Assembly (NCBI GenBank): GCA_031385005.1
Contig: JANNBB010000050.1
Location: forward strand, 62,001-126,000
Length of the DNA stretch: 64,000 nucleotides
Source: JADKIH01 sp031385005
GTDB lineage: Bacteria; Bacteroidota; Bacteroidia; AKYH767-A; 2013-40CM-41-45
Reading direction: 5' to 3'
In this document: piece after piece, positions 37,370-46,600 of the stretch
Numbering within the stretch: the first letter of the stretch is position 1
Layout: each line of letters opens with the position of its first letter
Translations under genes and position numbers: made by a program
Notes under the pieces: generated by a model
Told to the model about the DNA's origin: nothing
Seen by the model: only the letters and a program-made list of their open reading frames with translations
Databases searched by the model: none

Positions 37370-38206
37370 ATGAAGAAAGCGAAAGTTTTATTTGTTTCCC
37401 AGGAAATTACACCGTTTCTTGAGTTGACAGACGTATCGAAAATTGCCCGCCAGCTTCCCCAGGGTATTCAGGAAAAAGGGAAAGAAATCCGCACTTTTAT
37501 GCCGCGCTTTGGTTTAATCAACGAAAGACGCAATCAATTACATGAGGTAATCCGCTTATCGGGAATGAATCTCATAATCGATGACACCGATCACCCATTA
37601 ATTATTAAAGTTGCTTCTATTCAAAGTGCCCGAATGCAGGTGTACTTCATAGATAATGAAGAGTATTTTCAGCGCAAATCCATTTTCAGAGATGCAAAGA
37701 AAAAATTTCACAAGGACAATGAAGACAGAATGGTGTTTTTCTGCCGCGGTGTTCTTGAAACAGTAAAAAAATTAGGTTGGGCTCCGGATGTAATCCATTG
37801 CCATGGCTGGATGACTTCTTTAATTCCGTTTTTTGTAAAAACAGGATATAAGGACGATCCAATGTTCCGTAACAGTCGCGTTGTATTTTCTTCTTATTAT
37901 CAGGATCTCGATGAAACAATGTCTCCGAATCTGGTTAAAAAAATGAAAATGGATGGCGTTACTGCTGACGACCTTAAGTTGTACAAAGACCCTACAATGG
38001 TTAATGTAAACATTGCGGCCATGAAATGGAGCGATGGTATCGTTAAGGGTTGTGATGAAAAAAATGCAACAATAGATGCCTATTTGAAAAAAGTCAATAA
38101 ACCCGTACTTCAATTCAAGGCACTTGATGAAGAGAATGGTTTTGTTTCATCTTGCTCTGACTTTTACGATGAACTCCTGGAACAGGAAGCTGTTCTTACA
38201 GATTAA
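37370..38206 (+). CDS. Short glycogen/starch synthase-like protein (GT5 N-terminal domain only)
   Basis: A 278-residue protein matching the N-terminal Rossmann domain of GT5 glycogen synthases: AKVLFVSQEITPFLE near the start, MPRFGLINERR, and DVIHCHGWMTSLIPFF. Full GT5 enzymes run to about 480 residues with a second domain carrying the ADP-glucose-binding residues; that domain is absent and no frame continues it. Such short forms beside panC are, to my knowledge, widespread in Bacteroidota. Catalysis is doubtful; a regulatory or carbohydrate-binding role is possible. Confidence 0.85.
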   Translation: MKKAKVLFVSQEITPFLELTDVSKIARQLPQGIQEKGKEIRTFMPRFGLINERRNQLHEVIRLSGMNLIIDDTDHPLIIKVASIQSARMQVYFIDNEEYFQRKSIFRDAKKKFHKDNEDRMVFFCRGVLETVKKLGWAPDVIHCHGWMTSLIPFFVKTGYKDDPMFRNSRVVFSSYYQDLDETMSPNLVKKMKMDGVTADDLKLYKDPTMVNVNIAAMKWSDGIVKGCDEKNATIDAYLKKVNKPVLQFKALDEENGFVSSCSDFYDELLEQEAVLTD

Positions 38207-38246
38207 CAATTAATTTTTTCCCGGCTCTCCCATAGCCGGAAAGGTT

Positions 38247-39584
38247 TTGAAAAAAATAAATCAGAACGTATTTGTGTTACTTAAAAGCATTTCCTCCGCT
38301 TCGCAGTGGAGGAAATCTTTTTTATTGGTATTAACTGTAGCCATTAGTTCTATTCTTTTTTCAGGATGTAAAGACGAAAATGAACTCGGTCGGGATATCT
38401 TACCGGACGGAGATTATTTAAACACCATTTTCTCCGATACAACTCAGGTATTAACCTCGACGGTAAAAGAAGACTCTCTTCGTGCCGATGAATTATCCCT
38501 TCAATTATTGGGAAGTGATAAAAATCCGGTATTTGGACTTTCAACGGCATCTGTTTACAGCCAGGTTAATCTGGAAGGCACACCTACATTTTCCAATTTA
38601 CCTCAGGCAGATTCATTGGTGCTGATATTATCGTATTCAGGTTACTATGGTGATACTTCAGCACAGCAAACGATTAATGTTTATCGGCTGAGTGAAGATA
38701 TGCGCACGGATAGCTCTTATTATTCAAACCGCTCATTTACCCATGATTTGACTTCAATAGGATCACTGAATTACTCACCACAGCCTTTCACCAAAGTTGT
38801 GGTTGATTCAGATACTGTGGCCGCACAAATCAGAATCCGTCTGGACCAATCGCTTGCTGATAGTATCATACTTCTGAATGGTACTCCTACCCTGTCTTCG
38901 AATGCAGATTGGTTAAGTTATTTTAAAGGGCTGTATATTGAGTCAATGCCGATTAATGTTCAAGGGGCAATTTCCTATTTTAGTTTCTTCAACTCTAAAA
39001 TGACGCTATATTTTCATGATACAACAAATGTAAATGTCAGTAAAACCTATAATTTTTCTCTTACAGGTGCTCGCTTAAATCATTTTGAGCATGATTTTAC
39101 AGGTTATGATGCAGGAAACCAGTTAGCGGATTCTACCGTAAACGACTCCATAAATTACGTTCAGGCAATGGCGGGCTTAAAAATGAAAATTACGTTCCCT
39201 TTTCTGAAACATTTTACCGATTCAGGGAGTATCCTACTTAACAGGGCTGAATTAAAAATTAATGCAACTGCCCCAATTATACCTTATTCATTGCCACAGA
39301 AAATGTATCTCGTAATTAAAGACGAAAACGGACAAAATAGTTTCCCACTCGATTATTTCGAGTCTTCAGGTTACTATGGTGGCGAAATCAATACTACCGG
39401 TGACGGCTATTCTTTTAATATTACCAGACAGCTTCAACGATACCTGGATGGTGTTGTTGATGATACTGAATTTTATCTCATCATTGCAGCTAGCGGTGTT
39501 GAATCAACACGTGCAATTATCAAGAGTGGCAGCAATCCGAATTCGAGGATGAAGCTTTCTCTTTCTTATACAAAACTCAATTAA
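38247..39584 (+). CDS. DUF4270 family lipoprotein
   Basis: A 445-residue protein with a hydrophobic export signal and a lipobox ILFSGC (Cys about residue 41). The mature part begins KDENELGRDILPDGDYLNT and is rich in beta structure, which I recognise as DUF4270, a Bacteroidota lipoprotein family of unknown function. No in-frame ATG fits, so the start is a TTG at 38247 preceded by AAAGG. A small GC hairpin (CCGGCT/AGCCGG, 38221-38239) ends next to that site and might affect initiation. It lies between the GT5-like gene and glmS. Confidence 0.82.
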   Translation: MKKINQNVFVLLKSISSASQWRKSFLLVLTVAISSILFSGCKDENELGRDILPDGDYLNTIFSDTTQVLTSTVKEDSLRADELSLQLLGSDKNPVFGLSTASVYSQVNLEGTPTFSNLPQADSLVLILSYSGYYGDTSAQQTINVYRLSEDMRTDSSYYSNRSFTHDLTSIGSLNYSPQPFTKVVVDSDTVAAQIRIRLDQSLADSIILLNGTPTLSSNADWLSYFKGLYIESMPINVQGAISYFSFFNSKMTLYFHDTTNVNVSKTYNFSLTGARLNHFEHDFTGYDAGNQLADSTVNDSINYVQAMAGLKMKITFPFLKHFTDSGSILLNRAELKINATAPIIPYSLPQKMYLVIKDENGQNSFPLDYFESSGYYGGEINTTGDGYSFNITRQLQRYLDGVVDDTEFYLIIAASGVESTRAIIKSGSNPNSRMKLSLSYTKLN

Positions 39585-39596
39585 TAACTTTCAATC

Positions 39597-41438
39597 ATGT
39601 GTGGAATTGTTGCTTACATCGGGCATCGGGAAGTTTACCCGATTCTGATTAAAGGATTGCAGCGCCTGGAGTATCGTGGATACGACAGTGCCGGTGTTGC
39701 TATTTTAAACGGAGACCTGAAGATTTTTAAAAAAGCAGGAAAGGTTTCTGACCTGAATAATTATGCAAAGGACATGGATGTCTCCGGAACAATTGGTATG
39801 GGACATACACGGTGGGCAACACATGGAGAGCCGAATGACAGAAATGCTCACCCACATTATTCCCAATCAGGAAAATTTGCCATCATTCATAATGGTATCA
39901 TCGAAAACTATTCTTCAATCAAAGCGGAATTAAGCAAACGCGGACATGTTTTTAAAAGTGACACAGATACAGAAGTATTAATTCACCTGATAGAAGATAT
40001 ACACGACAATGCTGATGTTACACTCGACGAAGCAGTAAGACTGGCTTTGGGAGAGGTTATTGGCGCCTATGCCATCGTAGTCCTTTCCAAAGACAATCCA
40101 CGTGAATTAATTTGCGCCCGTAAGGGAAGTCCAATTGTAGTTGGAGTAGGAAAAGAGCAAAACGAATTTTTTGTTGCCTCTGATGCGACGCCAATAATTG
40201 AATATACGAATAACGTAATCTATCTGAATGATGGAGAAGTTGCATTTATACACGACGGCAAACTGACTGTTAAGACTATCGACAATCAGGTGAAATCACC
40301 TTACATCCATGAGCTCGAAATGAAGTTAGAGCAATTAGAGAAAGGCGGCTATGAACATTTCATGTTGAAAGAGATTTACGAGCAACCTCGTTCAATTTGG
40401 GATAGTATGCGCGGCAGGATTGATGCGAAGAAAGGCTTTTTACGAATGGCAGGTATTGCTGAGTATGAAAACAAGTTTGCCAATGCGAAAAGAATATTAA
40501 TCATTGGATGCGGTACGTCCTGGCATGCCGGACTCGTAGCCGAATACCTCATTGAAGATCTGGCAAGAATACCGGTGGAAGTTGAATATGCTTCTGAGTT
40601 TCGATACAGAAATCCTGTTATCAATGAAGACGATATTGTCATTCCTATTTCTCAGTCCGGTGAAACGGCAGATACATTAGCTGCTATAGAACTGGCGAAG
40701 TCAAAAGGAGCGACTATTTTCGGAGTTTGTAATGTGGTTGGGTCTTCCATTCCGCGTGCAACACATGCAGGTGCCTATACACATGCAGGTCCGGAAATTG
40801 GTGTGGCATCTACGAAAGCATTTACAGCGCAGGTAACGGTACTTACATTAATTGCATTACAAATTGCCCGTTATCGTGGAACCATTACGGATTCAAGATT
40901 TCATGAGTTGCTTACAGGATTGGAAGCTATTCCCGCAAAAGTTGAAAAGGCGCTTACCTCGAATGATTTGATCAAGAAACTTGCTCATAAGTTCAAAGAT
41001 GCAAGAAACTTTTTATACCTCGGTCGCGGTTATGGATTTCCGGTAGCACTTGAAGGAGCACTTAAATTAAAAGAGATTTCATACATACATGCCGAAGGAT
41101 ATCCCGCTGCCGAAATGAAGCATGGTCCGATTGCATTGATTGACGAAGAAATGCCCGTAGTAGTGATTGCCAATAAAAACGAAACGTATGAAAAGGTGGT
41201 CAGCAACATTCAGGAAGTAAAAGCACGTAAAGGAAAAGTAATTGCTATCGTTACGGAAGGAGACACGACTGTAAAAGGAATGGCAGATTATATAATCGAG
41301 ATTCCGGATGCAGATGATGTTTTGATGCCTTTGCTGGCTGTAGTGCCTCTACAATTACTTTCTTACCACATCGCTGTTTTAAGGGGTTGTAATGTAGATC
41401 AGCCGAGAAATCTGGCTAAATCGGTAACAGTCGAATAG
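39597..41438 (+). CDS. glmS: Glutamine--fructose-6-phosphate aminotransferase
   Basis: GlmS makes glucosamine-6-phosphate, the entry to amino sugars for wall and LPS. The 613-residue protein starts MCGIVAYIG with the catalytic Cys2, has GHTRWATHGEPN in the glutaminase domain, two SIS domains (GCGTSWHAGLVAEY, SQSGETADTLAAIELAK, ASTKAFTAQV) and the C-terminal LAKSVTVE. It begins 12 bases after the DUF4270 gene. I see no ribozyme or riboswitch upstream. Confidence 0.98.
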   Translation: MCGIVAYIGHREVYPILIKGLQRLEYRGYDSAGVAILNGDLKIFKKAGKVSDLNNYAKDMDVSGTIGMGHTRWATHGEPNDRNAHPHYSQSGKFAIIHNGIIENYSSIKAELSKRGHVFKSDTDTEVLIHLIEDIHDNADVTLDEAVRLALGEVIGAYAIVVLSKDNPRELICARKGSPIVVGVGKEQNEFFVASDATPIIEYTNNVIYLNDGEVAFIHDGKLTVKTIDNQVKSPYIHELEMKLEQLEKGGYEHFMLKEIYEQPRSIWDSMRGRIDAKKGFLRMAGIAEYENKFANAKRILIIGCGTSWHAGLVAEYLIEDLARIPVEVEYASEFRYRNPVINEDDIVIPISQSGETADTLAAIELAKSKGATIFGVCNVVGSSIPRATHAGAYTHAGPEIGVASTKAFTAQVTVLTLIALQIARYRGTITDSRFHELLTGLEAIPAKVEKALTSNDLIKKLAHKFKDARNFLYLGRGYGFPVALEGALKLKEISYIHAEGYPAAEMKHGPIALIDEEMPVVVIANKNETYEKVVSNIQEVKARKGKVIAIVTEGDTTVKGMADYIIEIPDADDVLMPLLAVVPLQLLSYHIAVLRGCNVDQPRNLAKSVTVE

Positions 41439-41503
41439 CCCCCTTTTTTACAATTTATTTTTTATTGAATTATCTGTATCTTGGTCGATCTAAACGTCGG
41501 GCT

Positions 41504-42355
41504 ATGAAACATTTACTTATTCTTTTAATTTTCGTTTTTTCAAATATGTCATCCGTCGTCAAAGCGCAGGATGTTATACGAACCAAACACGATACGATTT
41601 CTGCAAAAGTTTTAGAAATCGGCATTGACGAAATTAAATATCGTAATTATTCAAACCTTGATGGTCCAATCATCGTCATTCCTAAAAATGATGTAGTAGA
41701 AATTACCTATGAAAACGGCTCCAAATTTTTTATCGCTCCGGATCCTTACGATGTGAATAAAGAAGTTCAGGTTAGAAATAAAAAACGATCGATTAAGTTT
41801 GAATTCTTTTCGCCCTTAACAAATGACATTGCTTTCGGTTATGAAACGATGATGAAAGTAGGACAGAATCTTGAAATTAAAGTTGCAGTAATTGGACCCG
41901 GGACAGCAAAAAATGTCAACAACGCTTCCGGATTTTTTTTCAAAGGAGGAGTCAAATTTTTAACTAGTCCAACATACATTCAAAACGGTGTAAAATATTC
42001 TCATGGGTTAAAAGGAGGCTATATAAAACCTGAATTAATTTTCTCCTCTTATTCTGACCGTTACGATTACACCAACTACACAAATTATCCGCCCTATTAT
42101 ACAAATGAAAGTATAAATATCACCCATACGAACATTGGTTTCGATATTGTTTTTGGCAAACAGCATCTTTTGGGAAATATTATGACCTTAGACTATTATT
42201 TTGGTGCCGGCTATGCACTTCAATATTCTTCCCGAAATTCGATATATCCCTATTTAGATGGATATAATGACACATACTCGTATAGTCATTTATATCTTGG
42301 TAAGGAGTTTCCAATGATTTTAACAGCCGGATTAACACTTGGGATCCTCCTTTAA
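41504..42355 (+). CDS. Exported protein with probable outer membrane barrel
   Basis: A 283-residue protein. The ATG at 41504 gives a good signal peptide (MKHLLILLIFVFSNMSSV, cleavage after KAQ). A short N-terminal segment of about 70 residues (DVIRTKHDTISAKVLEIG, IPKNDVVEITYENGS) resembles small beta modules found in Bacteroidota exported proteins. The rest has alternating strands ending FPMILTAGLTLGILL, like an outer membrane barrel. Function unknown. The longer frame from a TTG at 41465 would break the signal peptide. Confidence 0.7.
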   Translation: MKHLLILLIFVFSNMSSVVKAQDVIRTKHDTISAKVLEIGIDEIKYRNYSNLDGPIIVIPKNDVVEITYENGSKFFIAPDPYDVNKEVQVRNKKRSIKFEFFSPLTNDIAFGYETMMKVGQNLEIKVAVIGPGTAKNVNNASGFFFKGGVKFLTSPTYIQNGVKYSHGLKGGYIKPELIFSSYSDRYDYTNYTNYPPYYTNESINITHTNIGFDIVFGKQHLLGNIMTLDYYFGAGYALQYSSRNSIYPYLDGYNDTYSYSHLYLGKEFPMILTAGLTLGILL

Positions 42356-42459
42356 AATCTGAATATTGAATGAATTATGTGAGTATATTTTTTCATTTTT
42401 TAATTTTCATTTTTTCTTTTACTTATTTTTAGCTCCAAACTAAAATCAAAGAATAAACT

Positions 42460-43266
42460 ATGAAATCATTCCTCGTATTTGTAACAGGTGTTCTGTTAAC
42501 TTCTCAATCATTTTCATTAAATCCATCCCACGAATACAAGGTGAAGCCGGAAAAATATGGAATGGTATACAAAGAAGAAAAGATTTCTACAAAAGACGGC
42601 GCTTCTTTGAATGGCTGGTTTTTTGAAACGGCTAAAAAAACAACCAACTGGGTAATTATCAGTGGCAGCGGTGATGGAAACATGGCAGACAACATTGAAA
42701 TCTGCGGTCAATTTCTTTCGGCAGGTTGGAATGTCTGCATGTATGATTATCGCGGATACGGATCCAGCAGCGATTTTCAGATTGATGCAGAAACATATAT
42801 TTATCCGCAGTTCTTAAACGATCTCAATGGTGTGGCCGACTATTTACGCAAGTCAAGAGCGATTACGAAATTTGATTTGTACGGACAAAATATCGGAGCG
42901 GGATTGTCGCTTGGTGTAGGTTGCAATCGTCCGGAAACAAGAAAAATAATTGCAGATGGCTCGTGGACGGGACTTGAGTTGATGAAGAAAAAATTCAAAG
43001 AGAAAAAAGGCATCGATGTGATTATTCCTTTTGGTTATGATAAAACCTATGAGCCCATGTATGCATGTGACAAAATGCGTCCGGGTCTTAAGGGTGTAAT
43101 GTTGATTGTTTCTCCTCAGGATGAATTTCTTAATCCGACAGACATGAAACTATTAAAATGTTCAACGTTTACGTACATCGTTCCAACCAGTCCTTCAAAT
43201 GCCGAAAACTTTTCTACCGATAAAAATTTTTACTTCGAGAAAGTGAGTAAGTTTTTAATTCAGTAA
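42460..43266 (+). CDS. Exported alpha/beta hydrolase-like protein lacking Ser and His
   Basis: A 268-residue protein with a signal peptide (MKSFLVFVTGVLLTSQSFS). It keeps the fold landmarks WVIISGSGDG, CMYDYRGYGSSSDF and LIVSPQDEFLNP, the Asp position. The nucleophile elbow is YGQNIGAGLSLG, with Asn (AAT) where Ser is expected, and where a catalytic His would be expected, the C-terminal part reads SNAENF. It is thus probably a non-catalytic, periplasmic or secreted member of the family. Confidence 0.75.
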   Translation: MKSFLVFVTGVLLTSQSFSLNPSHEYKVKPEKYGMVYKEEKISTKDGASLNGWFFETAKKTTNWVIISGSGDGNMADNIEICGQFLSAGWNVCMYDYRGYGSSSDFQIDAETYIYPQFLNDLNGVADYLRKSRAITKFDLYGQNIGAGLSLGVGCNRPETRKIIADGSWTGLELMKKKFKEKKGIDVIIPFGYDKTYEPMYACDKMRPGLKGVMLIVSPQDEFLNPTDMKLLKCSTFTYIVPTSPSNAENFSTDKNFYFEKVSKFLIQ

Positions 43267-43292
43267 ACGAAAAGATCTTTTAAAATATTTTT

Positions 43293-43326
43293 AAAATGCC
43301 GCTCTTGAATGGGCGGCATTTTTTTT
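43293..43326 (+). terminator. Rho-independent terminator after the hydrolase-like gene
   Basis: A 10-bp perfect stem, AAAATGCCGC with GCGGCATTTT, a 10-base loop, and a continuing T-run to 43326. It closes the plus-strand gene ending at 43266. Confidence 0.88.
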
Positions 43327-43575
43327 GCACAACATGATTGCTTTACCATTTTTACGGAAGACTTGAATAGTAAACCGGCAAAGACAACTGCTGAGAATGT
43401 ATTAGCAACTGCAGCAAGAATTCAACCTTTAATTTTCAAAACGCAGGCTAAAACGCTTTCAAGCCCGCTGCGACAGGAGCGAAATAAAATTTCAGATCGA
43501 ATAGTTTCCTGTTATAAAGATAGTTAAGCATCGCTGTGAACAAAGCTTTATGCCTATTCGTATCTAATGGTCATT
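43327..43575. other. Unassigned island between two terminators
   Basis: About 250 bases lie between the terminators at 43293 and 43583. A plus-strand frame (43309-43527, 72 codons) starts inside the terminator loop, so it is an unlikely gene. On the minus strand two short frames (around 43560-43460 and 43430-43330) look protein-like but contain stops. A GC-rich imperfect hairpin (CGCAGGCT with AGC and CTGCG) occupies 43442-43472. Candidates are a structured RNA or a decayed gene. Confidence 0.3.
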
Positions 43576-43582
43576 AAAAAAA

Positions 43583-43616
43583 CATACCCACTTCGAAAAT
43601 TTCCGAAATGGGTATG
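43583..43616 (-). terminator. Terminator of the large secreted protein gene
   Basis: CATACCCA pairs with TGGGTATG over 8 bp, with a further inner TTCG/CGAA pairing. On the minus strand the hairpin is followed by a U-run (the A-run at 43575-43582). It lies 50 bases beyond the stop of the 1301-residue protein. Confidence 0.82.
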
Positions 43617-43665
43617 CTGATATTTAATTAAATGCGAAAGGTTCAATGAACCATAATTACATCAT

Positions 43666-46600
43666 TTATTCAATAATAACTTTGACAGTTTTCGAGGCAC
43701 CATCATTTCCTATAATATTCAGGAAGTATAATCCTTTGGAGAACATCGTCAAATCAATATCCGTTTTATTAATGCCTTCGGTTGCATGGAAATTTTCAGC
43801 AACGATAACCTGGCCGGAGATATTGATAATCTTTATCATATATTCGGCTGATTGGTCTGAATTAAACTCGATGGAAACTTGTCCATGAGTTGGATTTGGG
43901 TAAACTGATAGAGAAGCAATGTCTACATTCAAATTTTCCTCTGTCATTTCTTCGTTAGCAGAAGTCTTACAAGTTAAGCTTACAGCTATATTCAGATTTC
44001 GTGCAGGAGAATTACCGCAAGGATTAACAGCGCTAACACTTAACACGGCTGCAGTTGTAGTTGCAGTGGTATATTTGACGCTTATTGATCTTGTACCCTG
44101 ACCTGAGGTAATTGTAGCGCCACCTGTAACAGACCAGAAATAAGATGTAGCCCCTGTGATAGCTGTGATTGAATAAGACTTCGTTTGACTCTTACATACA
44201 GATGTTGGGCCACTGATAGCACCCGGCATGGCAAGCAAAGAAAGCACCTTCACATCCGTTCTTACATAGTCACTAATTCCTTTACAATTTACGGCAACAA
44301 CTCTTAGTTTTTGAATATTGTTATACCCTACAGGAACGTTGACATCCACGCAAGGGCTACCTTGTCCGGAAACGATGGTAATAGGATTTGCACCAACACC
44401 CTCGATGGTCCACAAGTAACTGTCTGCGTTTAATACAGTAGGGATACAGAAAGTCTGGATGCCTGCTGAACAAACATTACTGAAAGTGTATATAGCACCC
44501 GGTTTAGCAGGTCGGCTTGTATAAAGAACTACACCTTTACAGCCCCAAGCACCTGCTCCGCACTGATTGAGAGCTCTGGCACAAATAAATCCTCCAATGA
44601 ATTTTGTATTGAAACAAATCGTAATGCTTGTTCCGGACGAAGAGCCGGTAGCACCGGTTGGCAACAACCATTCATAAGAAACAGCTCCGGGAATTGGATC
44701 GATTGTAAACACTGAACATCCACCTCTGCAAGCACCACCGGCACCGTTAATTATTGAAGGAGCAGGAGGAATTGTTCCACCTGAAGAAACACTTGTAACG
44801 GCAGAAAAAGTACATCCTCTGGAATCAGTAACGATTACATTATATATACCAGGAGTTAGTCCGTTAATTGTTGAAGTTGACTGTCCGCCCGGCATCCAAG
44901 AATAGGAGTAACCCGGAGTACCACCTGTAGGAAGAACAGTTGAGGTTCCATCATTCCCAGCACAAGATGAAGGAGTAGAAGTTGCAGTTGCGGATAATTT
45001 AGGTGGTTGGATTAGGGTAATAGGATTAGAAAAAACCAAGCAACCATTTGCATCCATTACAGGATATGAAACTGTTCCTGCCGATTGGGAAAAACTACCT
45101 GTTCCTGTGTAAGGTGATTGTCCGCCGGTTGCAGAAATAATAATGTTTGCTGAACCATTGTAACAAGCAATAGTACCGACAGTTGCTGAAATTACCGGAG
45201 AATTATCGGTATGTGAAATATCTCCTGTTGAAGGATTACAAGCATCTATTGTACATGGGTTAGAGTCATCGATTGAAACAGGGGTATGAGAAACACCCAA
45301 AATTGGATCACAAGCATCAGTAGTACAGCCGTTTTGATCATTAAAATCAATAGTTGTATGAGATATTCCGGCAACAGGATCGCAAGCATCAGTTGTACAA
45401 ACATTCTGATCGTCAATTATAATATCCACATGGTAAACTCCTGTTGAAGGATCACAATAATCGTCTGTACAAACATTATGATCATTCGGATTAACAGGTG
45501 TATGTGATATTCCTGTTAATGGATCGCAGGCATCAATAGTACAGGCATCCTGATCGTCGTAGTTTACATCGGTATGATACACTCCGCTGGATGGATCGCA
45601 AAAATCATTTGTGCAAAGATTATTGTCATCTGGATTGACTGTAGTATGTGATACCCCTGTTAATGGATCGCAGGCATCAATGGTACAGGCGTCTTGATCA
45701 TCGTAATTTACATTTGTATAAACAGGTCCTGTATTCGGATTACATCCGTCAATTGTACATAAATCGTTGTCATCAACACTTGTATAAACTGTAATACTAA
45801 AGGTAATTGAAACCGGAGCATGACATGAATTGTACGTATCGCTTACCAACAATGTAATAGAATGTACTCCGGCTTGCGCATTAGTAGCCACTCCTGTTAA
45901 GGTACAGTAATCAGGGTTAGACTGAGAAAGAGTAAGCCATGAAGGAAGTGATGTACTGCTGAAAGTTAAAACATCACCGTAAGCCAAGTCGGGATCAGAT
46001 GCATAAAATGAAAGAGTTAAGGTATTGTCTGAACAAACAGATATATTTCCATAATTAACAAAAGTCGGAGTAGTATTTACAATTAAATTGTAAGAATGAG
46101 TTGTAGCATGAAAAGTTGCATCTGTTGCGGTAAAAGAAAGTGAATGAACTCCCCAATCAGAGGCCGCAGGCGTCCAATTAAAATTTGTAGCAGTTGTATT
46201 TCCTGCAGGTGTAGGTAGTGCAGGAGAAAGTGTTGCACCGGAAGGAATTGTTGCAGCAGTTAATTGAACATTGACAGACGGATCCGGCGCATGGGCTTGA
46301 ATGAGATTCGTAATAGATGAACCCGGTGTATAGCAAGTTGAACTTCCTGAGGCAGGCGTTGGAGGTACATCAAACTCCGGATCACCTGTTACAAGAATAT
46401 TGACAGTACTATTTGTTTGAACCCCAAATCCATCTTCGGCGGTGAAATTAATTACATGTCCGCCAATACTACTTTGAGTTGGTGTCCATGAAAAAGTTGC
46501 ATTAACCGGATTTCCGGAAGTTGGAAGACCTGGAGTCATAATTGATCCAACCGGCAATCCGGCTGCCGTTAACTCCACAATATCGATAGGATCCACGTCC

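Noticed and set aside
38221..38239. CCGGCT/AGCCGG hairpin as a terminator before the DUF4270 gene
   Set aside because: Only six base pairs and no T-run; more likely a minor leader structure or an incidental feature.
43309..43527. 72-codon plus-strand ORF
   Set aside because: It starts in the loop of a strong terminator, has no plausible ribosome site and no recognised similarity.
45199..45774. CRISPR-like array of regular repeats
   Set aside because: The 72-bp units are in frame within a large coding sequence and have no unique spacers.
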